A DNA stretch of 64,000 nt, taken from positions 62,001-126,000 of the forward strand of contig NZ_FOCT01000003.1 in the NCBI RefSeq assembly GCF_900110185.1, in the 5' to 3' direction. The translations under genes and the position numbers were made by a program. The notes below the pieces were generated by a model. That model saw only the letters and a program-made list of their open reading frames with translations, searched no databases and was not told the origin of the DNA. The DNA comes from Nitrosospira multiformis. Its GTDB lineage: Bacteria > Pseudomonadota > Gammaproteobacteria > Burkholderiales > Nitrosomonadaceae. This document shows positions 9,246 to 18,013 of the stretch, piece by piece (within the stretch, counting starts at the first letter, position 1; each line of letters starts with the position of its first letter).

Positions 9246-10508
9246 TTATTGCAACACGCCCAGATCCGCTACCCGTTGCTCGATAGTCCGCATCATTTCT
9301 TCATAGGCTGGCTTTCCGGTTCCTCCGAAACGTCTTTTGAACTCGGCCTCGGGCATGAATTCCGGCAGATCGGACCAGAAGGGCATCAAATCCGTGTCCC
9401 CAATGCCGGAGAGGACGCGATATTGAAGTTGTTGGGCTGATGTCTCGCTTGCTACCGCTTTTTCTCCAAATTTTGTGCCTGCGTGATCTGCAGCAAGATC
9501 GTTAAAGGAGAAGCCGCTGCCATGGCGGGAGTCCTCGAATTCCTTGTATAACCCGATTGCATCCGCGAGTGCGGTGTCGGCATAGGCAGCGATGGCGGCG
9601 GAAACCATGAAGTGCTTGGCAAAATCATCACGGCCATCCAGTGTTACAACCTGGGGCTGGGCTCGGGGCCAGGTTGTTTTTCCTGGAAGAATCCGTTTCA
9701 GGGAGATGCCCAGCACATGTGCCGTGGCCACCAGAATAAGGGCGCGGTTCTCAGCACGCGGGTCAGCCTCCGTCGATTGCTCAGCTGCTGCGCGCATGAG
9801 CGGTAAAAGAACATCCGACAGCGGTAATTCTTTTTCGCCAGTTCTGCTGCTTTCCACCAGCAGACGTTGATAACGAAGCAAACGTTCGCGCTCCTCTTCG
9901 CCGATGATCGAGGCCTTCATTCCGTGGGAGAGGCCGCCGCGCCAACGATAAACAATGGTCAATTCATCCGGGGAAACCTTTACCATCCGGAGTGAGTCCA
10001 AACTGGCCTTATATTCGGGGCTCTCTCTTAACCACTCCAGTATCCGGGGCATGAGCATGTCCGCAAGCGCGTCGGGCAACGAAAGTTTGCCGATCTGGAT
10101 CGATCTGAGGTGTGGCAGGCGATCGGTCTCGACTAAGGATGCTTGAACGTTGAGATACCTGTCCGAGTAGTGCCTGAGTGGAGTTTCGGAAAGGGGGATG
10201 CTGAGGCGGATCACTGCGCTTCGATGGGCAAGGATGAGGTGAGCGCTGCCTTTCAGGAGCCTGCGCGCCAGATAATTTATGGCCAGATCCGCATCCGCCG
10301 GCATTATTCTTGCAGCAGCGAACATTCCCGGACGTACCCAGTAACGATGCTTATCTACAATGCGCTTTGCGCGTTCTATATGATCCGGTGTCAGGACGAC
10401 CTGACGGTTGACGCGTGGGCGATCTTCAATAGCGAACGAGATTACGACGACCAGGATCAGGGAAAAACTCAATAGCAATCCAGCCGAGACAATCAGAAGT
10501 TTGCGCAT
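9246..10508 (-). CDS. conserved-looking membrane-anchored protein of unknown function
   Basis: 420 residues. One hydrophobic segment near the N-terminus (about residues 4-26) would act as signal anchor, leaving nearly 390 residues outside the cytoplasmic membrane. The body is rich in helices and has a notable C-terminal stretch G-S-G-F-S-F-N-D-L-A-A-D-H-A-G-T-K-F-G-E followed by W-S-D-L-P-E-F-M, which has the look of a conserved motif. I do not recognise the family and assign no function. The gene runs opposite to the TIR gene and stands alone. The start ATG at 10508 gives the N-terminal anchor and is preferred on that ground. Confidence 0.65.
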   Translation of the reverse strand: MRKLLIVSAGLLLSFSLILVVVISFAIEDRPRVNRQVVLTPDHIERAKRIVDKHRYWVRPGMFAAARIMPADADLAINYLARRLLKGSAHLILAHRSAVIRLSIPLSETPLRHYSDRYLNVQASLVETDRLPHLRSIQIGKLSLPDALADMLMPRILEWLRESPEYKASLDSLRMVKVSPDELTIVYRWRGGLSHGMKASIIGEEERERLLRYQRLLVESSRTGEKELPLSDVLLPLMRAAAEQSTEADPRAENRALILVATAHVLGISLKRILPGKTTWPRAQPQVVTLDGRDDFAKHFMVSAAIAAYADTALADAIGLYKEFEDSRHGSGFSFNDLAADHAGTKFGEKAVASETSAQQLQYRVLSGIGDTDLMPFWSDLPEFMPEAEFKRRFGGTGKPAYEEMMRTIEQRVADLGVLQ

Positions 10509-10778
10509 GAAATTTTATTGAAGTGTCCGCTCAGGACAGGAGGCGCACGATGCCGTATTCCGGACCATGGCATCTGCGTCCTTGGAGATTTGCCGGGAGA
10601 AGATAAAGAAAAACGACGTTTTGACCGATACTCAAATCGCTTTCTCAAAAAAGGCGGAACAGATCACAACGGTCCCAATGGCATGCAAACCGCGCCATGC
10701 AGGCGGCGCATGCCGCATTCCGGTGATGATTATCCCGGCTTTACCGAGAATGCTCAAGGAGGACTTATCAAACGGTTT

Positions 10779-11327
10779 CTAATACCACCAGTAGTAGGGG
10801 CGGTAGAATCCTCCCCAATAGGGCCCGCCATAATAATACCCATATCCGAAGTATGGACTGAAGCCGTAGCCGGGCCCACCATAAGTGTAAGGCTGATATT
10901 GGTACACCGGCCATAAATAAATACCTTTGGAAGAAAGCAGAGGCAGACGTACGTGTTTTTTTCCTATTGTACGCTCGATATCACCTTCGATTGTTCCCGC
11001 AACTGTGATTTCTCTATCCTTTGCATAAACGGCGGGATCCAGAAATTCGGAACTCTTGATCACGAAACGTCCCTCGCTCTGCTTGTTCAGTTGCGGCCGT
11101 CCGGAATAATTGAGGGGATAGGACAGCACCTGCACCAGGGTGAAGTTTTCTTCATTTTCAACATCAATCACCACGCCTCCCCAACGGACGGACGTATCCT
11201 TATAGCTGTCCGGGTTCTGGCTCACTTCGCCATAACCGACTTTTGCCACCGGTACGTCTCGCACTGCTGCCGGCAGTCCGACGCACGCGCTCAAGAAGAT
11301 ACAGACGAATAACAAGTATGGTCTCAT
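10779..11327 (-). CDS. Slp-family outer-membrane lipoprotein
   Basis: 182 residues. The N-terminus is a lipoprotein signal peptide with the lipobox F-L-S-A-C, so the mature protein would be acylated at that cysteine. The body follows the Slp (starvation lipoprotein) pattern: G-Y-G-E-V-S-Q-N-P-D-S-Y-K-D-T-S-V-R-W-G-G-V-I-D segment, then a P-L-N-Y-S-G-R-P segment and G-R-F-V-I-K. The last 40 residues are an unusual Gly/Tyr/Pro/Trp-rich tail (repeated Y-G-G-P and G-Y-G-Y patterns) of the kind added to some Slp relatives. No operon partner. Slp proteins accumulate at the outer membrane in stationary phase or acid stress in enterics; the role here is inferred only. Confidence 0.88.
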   Translation of the reverse strand: MRPYLLFVCIFLSACVGLPAAVRDVPVAKVGYGEVSQNPDSYKDTSVRWGGVVIDVENEENFTLVQVLSYPLNYSGRPQLNKQSEGRFVIKSSEFLDPAVYAKDREITVAGTIEGDIERTIGKKHVRLPLLSSKGIYLWPVYQYQPYTYGGPGYGFSPYFGYGYYYGGPYWGGFYRPYYWWY

Positions 11328-11512
11328 CTTTTTTTCCTTTCATGAAAACACGGCCCATGGATTGTTTATTTGCCATCTTCGCCTAGAATTGGAATTTCTT
11401 AATAGAGCCACTACAAGCATAGTTTAATCTGGATTAAAAATACGACGTTATTAATAGGGCGCCTTTGAATCTTTCTCACGACTGGGCAAGCTGTCGGGGG
11501 GGCCTTCGGGTG

Positions 11513-12184
11513 TTATGCCGTCCGTGTCGTGAGGAGGAAGATGCTTTCCTGAAGCCGGCTTATGCCTCGTTGTTGAAAGCGGGGATTCTCCGCCAGCACG
11601 TTGAATTTTGCGAGCAGACGAATGTCCGTGCGTTTTCCGTAAAGCGCCTCTACCTCGGCTGTGGAAACCGCAAAAGGCGGACCGGACATTTCAGATTGGG
11701 GATAATCAAAAGTAATGAGCAGTATCCGGATCGCGGGCGGCAAGATACACAGCAAATGGTCTGTGTATGCACCGCGAGTTTCCGGGGGCAAGGCGACGAG
11801 AGAGGCGCGGTCGTACACCGCGTCCACCTGTGCCAGATGGTCTTTTTTTAGGTCGAAAAAATCTCCGCACAGAAGGCGGATGCCGCCAGCATCCCACTGA
11901 TCGAATTTCTCGCCGGTCGTGTGGCGAGGGGAATATTCGTTTTCCTTGAAGAATGCCTCTACTGCCAGAGGGCTTAATTCCACGCCCAGCACGGAAAGAT
12001 TCTGCTCGCGAAGCCATATCATGTCACAACTTTTACCGCAGAGGGGAACGAATACCTGTTTTCCAGACTTTCCAGACACAACCTGTAATTCCGACCAATA
12101 TCGGCTTAAATATGGATTGATCTCGTTCTGGTGAAAACCGATTTCTTCCTGCCTCCAGCGTTCCAGCCAGTATTCTTTCTTCAT
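11513..12184 (-). CDS. tpm: thiopurine S-methyltransferase-like SAM methyltransferase
   Basis: 223 residues of the bacterial TPMT family, which methylates thiol/thiopurine compounds and in some bacteria selenium or tellurium oxyanions. Typical features are the N-terminal Y-W-L-E-R-W-R-Q-E-E-I-G-F-H-Q motif, V-F-V-P-L-C-G-K-S-C-D-M-x-W-L in the SAM site, V-x-G-V-E-L-S, and Y-D-R-A-S-L-V-A-L-P-P. The start at 12184 is chosen because A-G-G-A-A-A lies immediately upstream; an ATG at 12205 would add seven unsupported residues. It stands alone, divergent from the GNAT-like gene. Confidence 0.92.
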   Translation of the reverse strand: MKKEYWLERWRQEEIGFHQNEINPYLSRYWSELQVVSGKSGKQVFVPLCGKSCDMIWLREQNLSVLGVELSPLAVEAFFKENEYSPRHTTGEKFDQWDAGGIRLLCGDFFDLKKDHLAQVDAVYDRASLVALPPETRGAYTDHLLCILPPAIRILLITFDYPQSEMSGPPFAVSTAEVEALYGKRTDIRLLAKFNVLAENPRFQQRGISRLQESIFLLTTRTA

Positions 12185-12265
12185 TTTCCTGTGTTCTCCC
12201 GGCATTATTTAAGATAAATTTATCCTGTCGCCATCCACTTGAGCTCGTAAAAGACTAGGCCGACA

Positions 12266-13015
12266 ATGATTCGCCGATATAAAAATCCGCCAAATTATCT
12301 CGCTGACAATTACGAAATGTTTCAAAAACTTGCTGCACTTTTCAAGGAATTCGGATTTTTTGCTGGTCTGCTGTATCTGTCAGATCGTTTTCTTGCCAGC
12401 ATTTCTCCCAGTCTGCGACTGTATTTCTACGACATTATGGTCCAGCCGATTCACAAAGAGCCGCTTATTCCAGAGCGGTTAAGCAGGAACCTTGAAATTC
12501 GCGAGATCAAGCGAGGTGATCCGGAAGTGGAGCTTATGCCGACGCGACTGGACATAAAGGAGGCCCGTTTCGAGCAGAATGCGGTTTGTCTTGGTGCTTT
12601 TCAAAAGGGGAAATTTATCGGGTATATGTGGTTTTGTCCCCATACCTATATAGAAGACGAAGTTCGCTGCATCTTCCTGGTGTCACCCGCAGGCGAAGCG
12701 GTCTTCGATTTCGATTTCTACCTTTTTCCCGAATATCGCATGGGTCGAGGATTTATCGGCATGTGGAGCGGAGCCAATCGATATCTCAACGAGCGAGGGA
12801 TAAAATATACGTTCAGCCGTGTCACCCGGACGAATATTGCCTCGCGCCGGGCGCACAGCCATCTGGGATGGAAATGTGTAGGACGCACACTATTCCTGCA
12901 GGCCGGGCAGCTGCAGTTCATGGCTGCTACTATTTTTCCCTTCCTTCACTTGTCGTTTGGGAAGTCCGGACGTGTTCAGCTAAAATTACGTCCCGATGCT
13001 CTGCTGGTCCAATAA
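12266..13015 (+). CDS. GNAT-like acetyltransferase-fold protein
   Basis: 249 residues from ATG 12266; an internal ATG at 12317 is an alternative start and neither has a strong ribosome-binding site. The centre and C-terminal half fit a GNAT fold: V-C-L-G-A-F-Q-K-G-K-F-I-G-Y-M-W-F strand pair, then a F-P-E-Y-R-M-G-R-G-F-I-G-M-W acetyl-CoA-binding-like loop (R-x-x-G-x-G/A type) and a final T-R-T-N-I-A-S-R-R-A-H-S-H-L-G-W-K segment typical of GNAT ends. The first about 70 residues are an extra region with a hydrophobic stretch. Substrate unknown. It precedes ovoA by 310 bp, too far to assume an operon. Confidence 0.65.
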   Translation: MIRRYKNPPNYLADNYEMFQKLAALFKEFGFFAGLLYLSDRFLASISPSLRLYFYDIMVQPIHKEPLIPERLSRNLEIREIKRGDPEVELMPTRLDIKEARFEQNAVCLGAFQKGKFIGYMWFCPHTYIEDEVRCIFLVSPAGEAVFDFDFYLFPEYRMGRGFIGMWSGANRYLNERGIKYTFSRVTRTNIASRRAHSHLGWKCVGRTLFLQAGQLQFMAATIFPFLHLSFGKSGRVQLKLRPDALLVQ

Positions 13016-13324
13016 TCCCTCCCTGAAACAAATGTGGAACTCGGGCTTGCCAGGACAATCGAAGGCACCAGAATAAACCAGAATAATCAAGTGCCCGAAG
13101 TTGCGAAGGGTTGAAGTAACCTCAGGTCTTTTTACACAGCACCGCGGTATGAAGCATCAGGCGGGAGAGCGTCAGCAATTCGGGTGAAACTCCTTTTCAC
13201 TGTGCTGTCATGTTTTTCAGTGCAGAGTTCTCTGATCCATGTTCTTGGCAATAGTGAGGCAAGGTATCCGGGTGTACACTTCGTTTATTTTATATTGAGA
13301 GGCTATCCATAACCGAGGGTGAAC
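13016..13324. other. intergenic region upstream of ovoA
   Basis: About 310 bp that must contain the ovoA promoter and leader. I found no convincing gene, terminator or repeat in it. The sequence just before ovoA is AT-rich (around 13285-13305), which suits a promoter, but no clear -35/-10 pair can be named. Confidence 0.5.
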
Positions 13325-15511
13325 ATGAATTTGAATGCAAAGAAAACAACCACAGCTGTTCAATCTGCTTCCGAAAACCCCAAGTTGCGTGTAATGCCCA
13401 AACAACTCTTTTCCCGAACTCCTGTTCTTGTCGGAGGTAATGCTGCGGCAAAGCGTGAGGAAATACGCGAATACTTTCATTCCACGCTGGACCGTTATGA
13501 GCAGCTCTTCGAAACGTTGCGGGGAGATGCGGCCTACTTCAAAAAGCCCATTTCTTTGCGTCACCCGCTCATATTCTATCTCGGCCATACCGCAACCTTC
13601 TTTACCAATAAACTGCTGCTCGCGGGTCTGATCACTGAACGTATCAACCCAAAAATGGAATCGATGTTCGCAGTGGGTGTCGATGAAATGAGTTGGGACG
13701 ATCTGGATACGACGCATTACGATTGGCCTTCTGTCGAAGAGGTGCGAGCCTATCGCAGAAGGATGCGGGAAACTGTCGATCGACTCATCCGTGAAACGCC
13801 TCTGACCCTGCCCATTGAATGGGACAGCCCCTGGTGGACGATCATGATGGGTATCGAACACGAACGCATTCATCTCGAAACTTCGTCCGTCCTTATCCGG
13901 CAGCATGCGCTGGAACACGTTGCTCCCCATCCTGCGTGGGAGCCCTACCGTAAATCTGGAGCGGCGCCCGACAATCAGTTGGTGAAAGTACCGGAAGGTA
14001 CCGTGCAGCTTGGCAAGAAAAAAGATGATCCTTTCTATGGATGGGATAACGAATACGGTACGCACATCGCAAACGTCGCAGCGTTCGAGGCCGGCAAGTA
14101 CCTGGTGAGTAACCAGGAATTCCTGGAGTTTGTCGAAGCCAATGGGTATGGAACCGAAAGTGAAAGTTACTGGGAAGAGGAAGGACGCGCATGGCTGAAG
14201 CATGCCGACGCGAAGCATCCCACCTTCTGGATCCGGCGAGGCGGGGAGTGGGAGTTGCGCCTAATGACCAAGGAAATTCCCATGCCTTGGGATTGGCCTG
14301 TGGAGGTGAATTATCACGAAGCCAAGGCCTTCTGTAACTGGAAAGCGGCTGTAAGTGGCCAGCCCTACCGCCTCCCGACCGAAGATGAATGGTACCGGCT
14401 CTATGAGGTAGCGGGATTATCCGAGGTTCCGGCTGCTACACCAGCCGGGGCCAATATTCATCTCGACCATGGTGCGTCCAGCCACCCTGTCAACGAATTT
14501 GTCCAGGGCGATTTTTATGATGTAGTGGGGAATGTGTGGCAGTGGACTGAAACGCCTATTTATCCTTTCGATGGCTTTGATGTTCATCCCCACTATGATG
14601 ATTTCACAACACCGACTTTCGACGGCAGGCACAATCTCATCAAGGGAGGCTCCTGGATTTCCTGCGGCAATGAATCGTTGAAGAACTCACGTTACGCGTT
14701 TCGCCGCCATTTCTTTCAGCACGCGGGTTTTCGCTACGTGGTCGGCACTGCCCCGGCGATACAGCATGGCTCGCACTATGAAACCGACAAGCTGCTCTCC
14801 GAATATGCGGAATTCCATTATGGAGACACCTATTTCGGCGTGCCAAATTTTCCGAAAGCGCTGGCCGAACTCGCTATTGCCGCCATGGGAGATAAGCCTG
14901 CGCACAAGGCGCTCGACCTGGGCTGTGCCTCGGGGCGGGCTGCTTTTGAACTGGCGCGGCATTTCGATGAGGTGACAGGAGTGGATTTCTCCGCCCGCTT
15001 CATCGGACAAGGAGTTCAGCTGGCATCGCAAGGGGTGTTACGCTATACCCTGGCCGATGAAGGCGATCTGGTCTTTTACCGGGAGCGGACGCTGGCTGGA
15101 CTGGACCTGGATACGGTCCGGCATAAGGTGGCGTTTTATCAAGGTGACGCTTGTAATCTCAAACCTATATATACGGGTTACGACCTGATCCTCGCGGCGA
15201 ATCTCATAGACCGTCTTTATGATCCGGCCAAACTGCTTACATCCATACACACCCGCCTCAATTCCGGCGGTATTTTGCTGATTGCTTCTCCCTATACCTG
15301 GCTGGAGGAACATACCAAGCGGGAAGCCTGGATCGGCGGATTCAAGCGGGATGGTGAAAGTTTCGGAACGCTCGATGGCCTGAAAGAAATTCTGGGGGCC
15401 CATTTTAAGCTGATTCAGGGGCCTACGGAAGTTCCATTTGTCATTCGCGAAACACGCCGTAAATTCCAGCACACGCTCTCGGAAGTAACAATCTGGGAGA
15501 AAATTGCTTGA
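13325..15511 (+). CDS. ovoA: OvoA, 5-histidylcysteine sulfoxide synthase / mercaptohistidine N-methyltransferase
   Basis: 728 residues, full length for OvoA. The enzyme couples cysteine to the imidazole C5 of histidine using non-haem iron and oxygen, and its C-terminal domain later methylates the imidazole of 5-thiohistidine, giving ovothiol. Order: a DinB-like N-terminal domain with iron ligands H-x3-H-x-E at His179, His183 and Glu185; a formylglycine-generating-enzyme-like domain (P-Y-R-L-P-T-E-D-E-W-Y, then G-N-V-W-Q-W-T-E and G-G-S-W); and a Rossmann methyltransferase with L-D-L-G-C-A-S-G-R-A around residues 530-540. The ATG at 13325 is preferred over a GTG at 13319 because G-A-G-G-G lies six bases before it. 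Its stop overlaps the TTG start of ovoB. Distinguished from EgtB by the fused methyltransferase and overall length. Confidence 0.94.
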   Translation: MNLNAKKTTTAVQSASENPKLRVMPKQLFSRTPVLVGGNAAAKREEIREYFHSTLDRYEQLFETLRGDAAYFKKPISLRHPLIFYLGHTATFFTNKLLLAGLITERINPKMESMFAVGVDEMSWDDLDTTHYDWPSVEEVRAYRRRMRETVDRLIRETPLTLPIEWDSPWWTIMMGIEHERIHLETSSVLIRQHALEHVAPHPAWEPYRKSGAAPDNQLVKVPEGTVQLGKKKDDPFYGWDNEYGTHIANVAAFEAGKYLVSNQEFLEFVEANGYGTESESYWEEEGRAWLKHADAKHPTFWIRRGGEWELRLMTKEIPMPWDWPVEVNYHEAKAFCNWKAAVSGQPYRLPTEDEWYRLYEVAGLSEVPAATPAGANIHLDHGASSHPVNEFVQGDFYDVVGNVWQWTETPIYPFDGFDVHPHYDDFTTPTFDGRHNLIKGGSWISCGNESLKNSRYAFRRHFFQHAGFRYVVGTAPAIQHGSHYETDKLLSEYAEFHYGDTYFGVPNFPKALAELAIAAMGDKPAHKALDLGCASGRAAFELARHFDEVTGVDFSARFIGQGVQLASQGVLRYTLADEGDLVFYRERTLAGLDLDTVRHKVAFYQGDACNLKPIYTGYDLILAANLIDRLYDPAKLLTSIHTRLNSGGILLIASPYTWLEEHTKREAWIGGFKRDGESFGTLDGLKEILGAHFKLIQGPTEVPFVIRETRRKFQHTLSEVTIWEKIA

Positions 15512-16734
15512 ACAGAAGCGCTTCCATCGGGAACCAGGATTTTGATAAGGAAATCGACCGGACCGGGACAGCCAGTCTGAAATACGACAGGCGCCAAAGC
15601 ATGTTCGGCGCAGCGGAAGTGGTTCCCCTATGGGTTGCGGATATGGATTTTGCCGCTCCAGCCGCGGTCACCGAGGCGCTTTCTCGACGCGCTGCCCATC
15701 CGGTGTATGGGTACACTGTCTTTCCCGACAGTTTGTATGAGTCGCTGATGGATTGGCTGAGGCGTCGTCATGGCTGGGAGATCGAGCGGGACTGGATCAT
15801 GATGTGTCCCGGCGTAGTTCCGTCGTTGCATGCCGCCATCATGACCTTTGCGCAGCCCGGAGAATCGGTTATCGTGCAGCCGCCGGTATATTTCCCCTTT
15901 TTTTCTGCTGTCACCAGTACCGGCAGGCAACTCGTACAGAATCCGCTGCGGTTGCGGAATGGCCATTATGAGATCGATTACGATCATCTCGAGCAATGCG
16001 CGCAAGGCGCGCGTCTCCTGCTGTTATGCTCGCCACATAATCCCGTCGGCAGGGTATGGAGCAGGGGAGAGCTCGAACGCATCCTGCGGATAGCGGATAA
16101 ACACAATCTCGTGGTATTTTCCGACGAAATCCACGCTGATCTAGTTTATCCCGAAGCCAGGCATCATATACTCTCCCGGCTGGCGAAAGCATGGGTCGGA
16201 AGCAAGGCGAATGTCATAACAGCTGTCGCCCCCAGCAAGACATTCAACATTCCCGGATTGAATCTTTCCGCACTCGTCGTGCCGGATCCCAGGCATCGGG
16301 AAGAGCTTGCACGGACGTTCGATATCCTGCATGTCAGCGCATCCAATCCTTTCAGCATTGCTGCTTTCGAGGCAGCCTATCGGGAAGGTGAAGTCTGGCT
16401 GGATGAATTGCTGGTTTATCTACAGAAAACCCGTGATTTTGTCTCAGAGTATCTGGCGACCCATCTCCCGGAAATCCACCTCATCGAGCCCGAAGGCACG
16501 TATCTGCTCTGGTTTGATTGCCACGAACTGATGAACGCATTGGGGATGACGGATATCCAGCTCAGGCATTTTTTTGTGCATGAAGCGGGTATCGGCATGA
16601 GTCCGGGCACTTTGTTTGGCGAAGAAGGCAGCGGTTTCATGCGCATGAACATCGGCACGCCCCGCAGCATCATTGAAGCAGCACTTGAAAGCATCAGAAA
16701 AGTTGTGCACAAAGCGAAGCAGGGGAGCACCTGA
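15508..16734 (+). CDS. ovoB: OvoB-type PLP-dependent C-S lyase (PatB/MalY family)
   Basis: 408 residues of fold-type I aminotransferase-like C-S lyases. The PLP lysine is Lys244 in A-P-S-K-T-F-N-I-P-G-L, preceded by Asp206 in F-S-D-E-I-H-A-D-L and by the L-C-S-P-H-N-P-V-G-R-V-W segment that is the hallmark of the PatB/MalY group. In ovothiol synthesis OvoB cleaves the OvoA sulfoxide product to 5-thiohistidine; that role is inferred from adjacency to ovoA, while the enzyme alone could be a cystathionine beta-lyase. The start is a TTG at 15508 that overlaps the ovoA stop (T-T-G-A), with G-G-G-A-G-A-A-A just upstream; the next ATG would delete conserved N-terminal residues. Translational coupling to ovoA is therefore likely. 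Confidence 0.88.
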   Translation: MNRSASIGNQDFDKEIDRTGTASLKYDRRQSMFGAAEVVPLWVADMDFAAPAAVTEALSRRAAHPVYGYTVFPDSLYESLMDWLRRRHGWEIERDWIMMCPGVVPSLHAAIMTFAQPGESVIVQPPVYFPFFSAVTSTGRQLVQNPLRLRNGHYEIDYDHLEQCAQGARLLLLCSPHNPVGRVWSRGELERILRIADKHNLVVFSDEIHADLVYPEARHHILSRLAKAWVGSKANVITAVAPSKTFNIPGLNLSALVVPDPRHREELARTFDILHVSASNPFSIAAFEAAYREGEVWLDELLVYLQKTRDFVSEYLATHLPEIHLIEPEGTYLLWFDCHELMNALGMTDIQLRHFFVHEAGIGMSPGTLFGEEGSGFMRMNIGTPRSIIEAALESIRKVVHKAKQGST

Positions 16735-16867
16735 GCGTATGGAGCTTCCGTCAGTCCTGTTTTCCCAGGAAGGAAAGCTCCGCTCGTACTCATGAAACAG
16801 CCGCAACAAAGAACAACCAGACAATAACGAGCGCTGTTTCAACCTAGAAACCGCAGTTGGACGGAGT

Positions 16868-17743
16868 ATGAGCGAAGCACTCAAATCCTGGAGCGGCTGG
16901 ATAGCGGTCTTCTTTTCCATATGCATCTGGACCGGTTTCATTCTTGTCAGCCGATACGGAGGAATGGGGACGTTGACAAGCTGGGACATTGCCCTGCTGC
17001 GATTCGGAGTAGGCGCTTCGATCGCCGTCTTTTTTTTGCCGCGCATCCTGTTGCCCCCGCTCAAGGTGATATCCCTGTTCTCGCTGTTCGGCGGCATCGG
17101 TTACGCCACGGTGGTATACGCTGCCTTTCGCTGGGCGCCGGCAGCTCATGCTTCCGTGCTGTTGCCCGGCACACTGCCTTTTCTGACTGCGATCATTGCG
17201 TGGCTGTGGTTCGGCGAAAGATTTACAGGGACGCGCCAAGTGGCGCTGCTTATTGTTTTTGCCGGTATCCTGCTGACCGCCGCTGACTCGCTCTCACTCG
17301 GAACACATGTATCTCCCACGCAGATTCTCGGTGATGTGCTATTTCTTTGCGGCTCCTCATTATGGGCGATATTCACGCTGCTGCTTGCACGCTATCCGAT
17401 GCCGCCCCTTGCTGCCACTGTAACGACCACGCTGGGCAGCGCCGCAGTTTACCTGCCCGTTTGGCTGTTATTTCTGCCCAGCAATCTCGCACAGGCACCT
17501 GTCCACGAAATCATCCTCCAGGCAGCGTATCAGGGCGTGCTGGTCGTCTTTATCGCGATGCTGCTCTATACGTTCGCGGTGCGTCGCCTCGGGTCACAGA
17601 CGGTCGCCCTGCTGATGGCGTTCGTGCCCGTCATATCCGCATTGGCGGCTGTGCCTGTTCTGGGGGAACCTCTGCCTCTGCTCACTTTGGCGGGATTGGG
17701 CGCGGTTACCGTGGGCGCCGTGCTCGGAGCGCGGCGGGTGTGA
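16868..17743 (+). CDS. DMT-superfamily (EamA) transporter
   Basis: 291 residues with about ten predicted membrane helices and two EamA repeats, each ending in a G-E-x-x-x motif (F-G-E-R-F and L-G-E-P-L). Proteins of this type export small metabolites or amino acids at the cytoplasmic membrane. ATG at 16868 follows G-G-A-C-G-G-A-G-T. It lies 133 bp after ovoB in the same direction, so transport of an ovothiol-pathway compound is conceivable, but the family is broad and substrate cannot be read from sequence. Confidence 0.9.
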   Translation: MSEALKSWSGWIAVFFSICIWTGFILVSRYGGMGTLTSWDIALLRFGVGASIAVFFLPRILLPPLKVISLFSLFGGIGYATVVYAAFRWAPAAHASVLLPGTLPFLTAIIAWLWFGERFTGTRQVALLIVFAGILLTAADSLSLGTHVSPTQILGDVLFLCGSSLWAIFTLLLARYPMPPLAATVTTTLGSAAVYLPVWLLFLPSNLAQAPVHEIILQAAYQGVLVVFIAMLLYTFAVRRLGSQTVALLMAFVPVISALAAVPVLGEPLPLLTLAGLGAVTVGAVLGARRV

Positions 17744-18013
17744 ATATTCGGGGGAAGCAAATGCGGAGACACAGTATCCCCGATAAGGGCATAATGAGCA
17801 TTATCTGATACTCTAGCCGACCATACTCGGTTTCGGGTGGAGATAGGTCATCGTGCTCGTGTGCATGTGAATCTCGCTCTGCGAATTGCTCTTGAACGAT
17901 GACGCCTCAAAGCGGGGCGAAGATGCCTGCCGCGAACTGGGGCGGACGAAGAGACAGAACTGCTCTATTCGCTATTTTTGAATATCTGATATTGATTTCC
18001 CCTATATAGAGTA

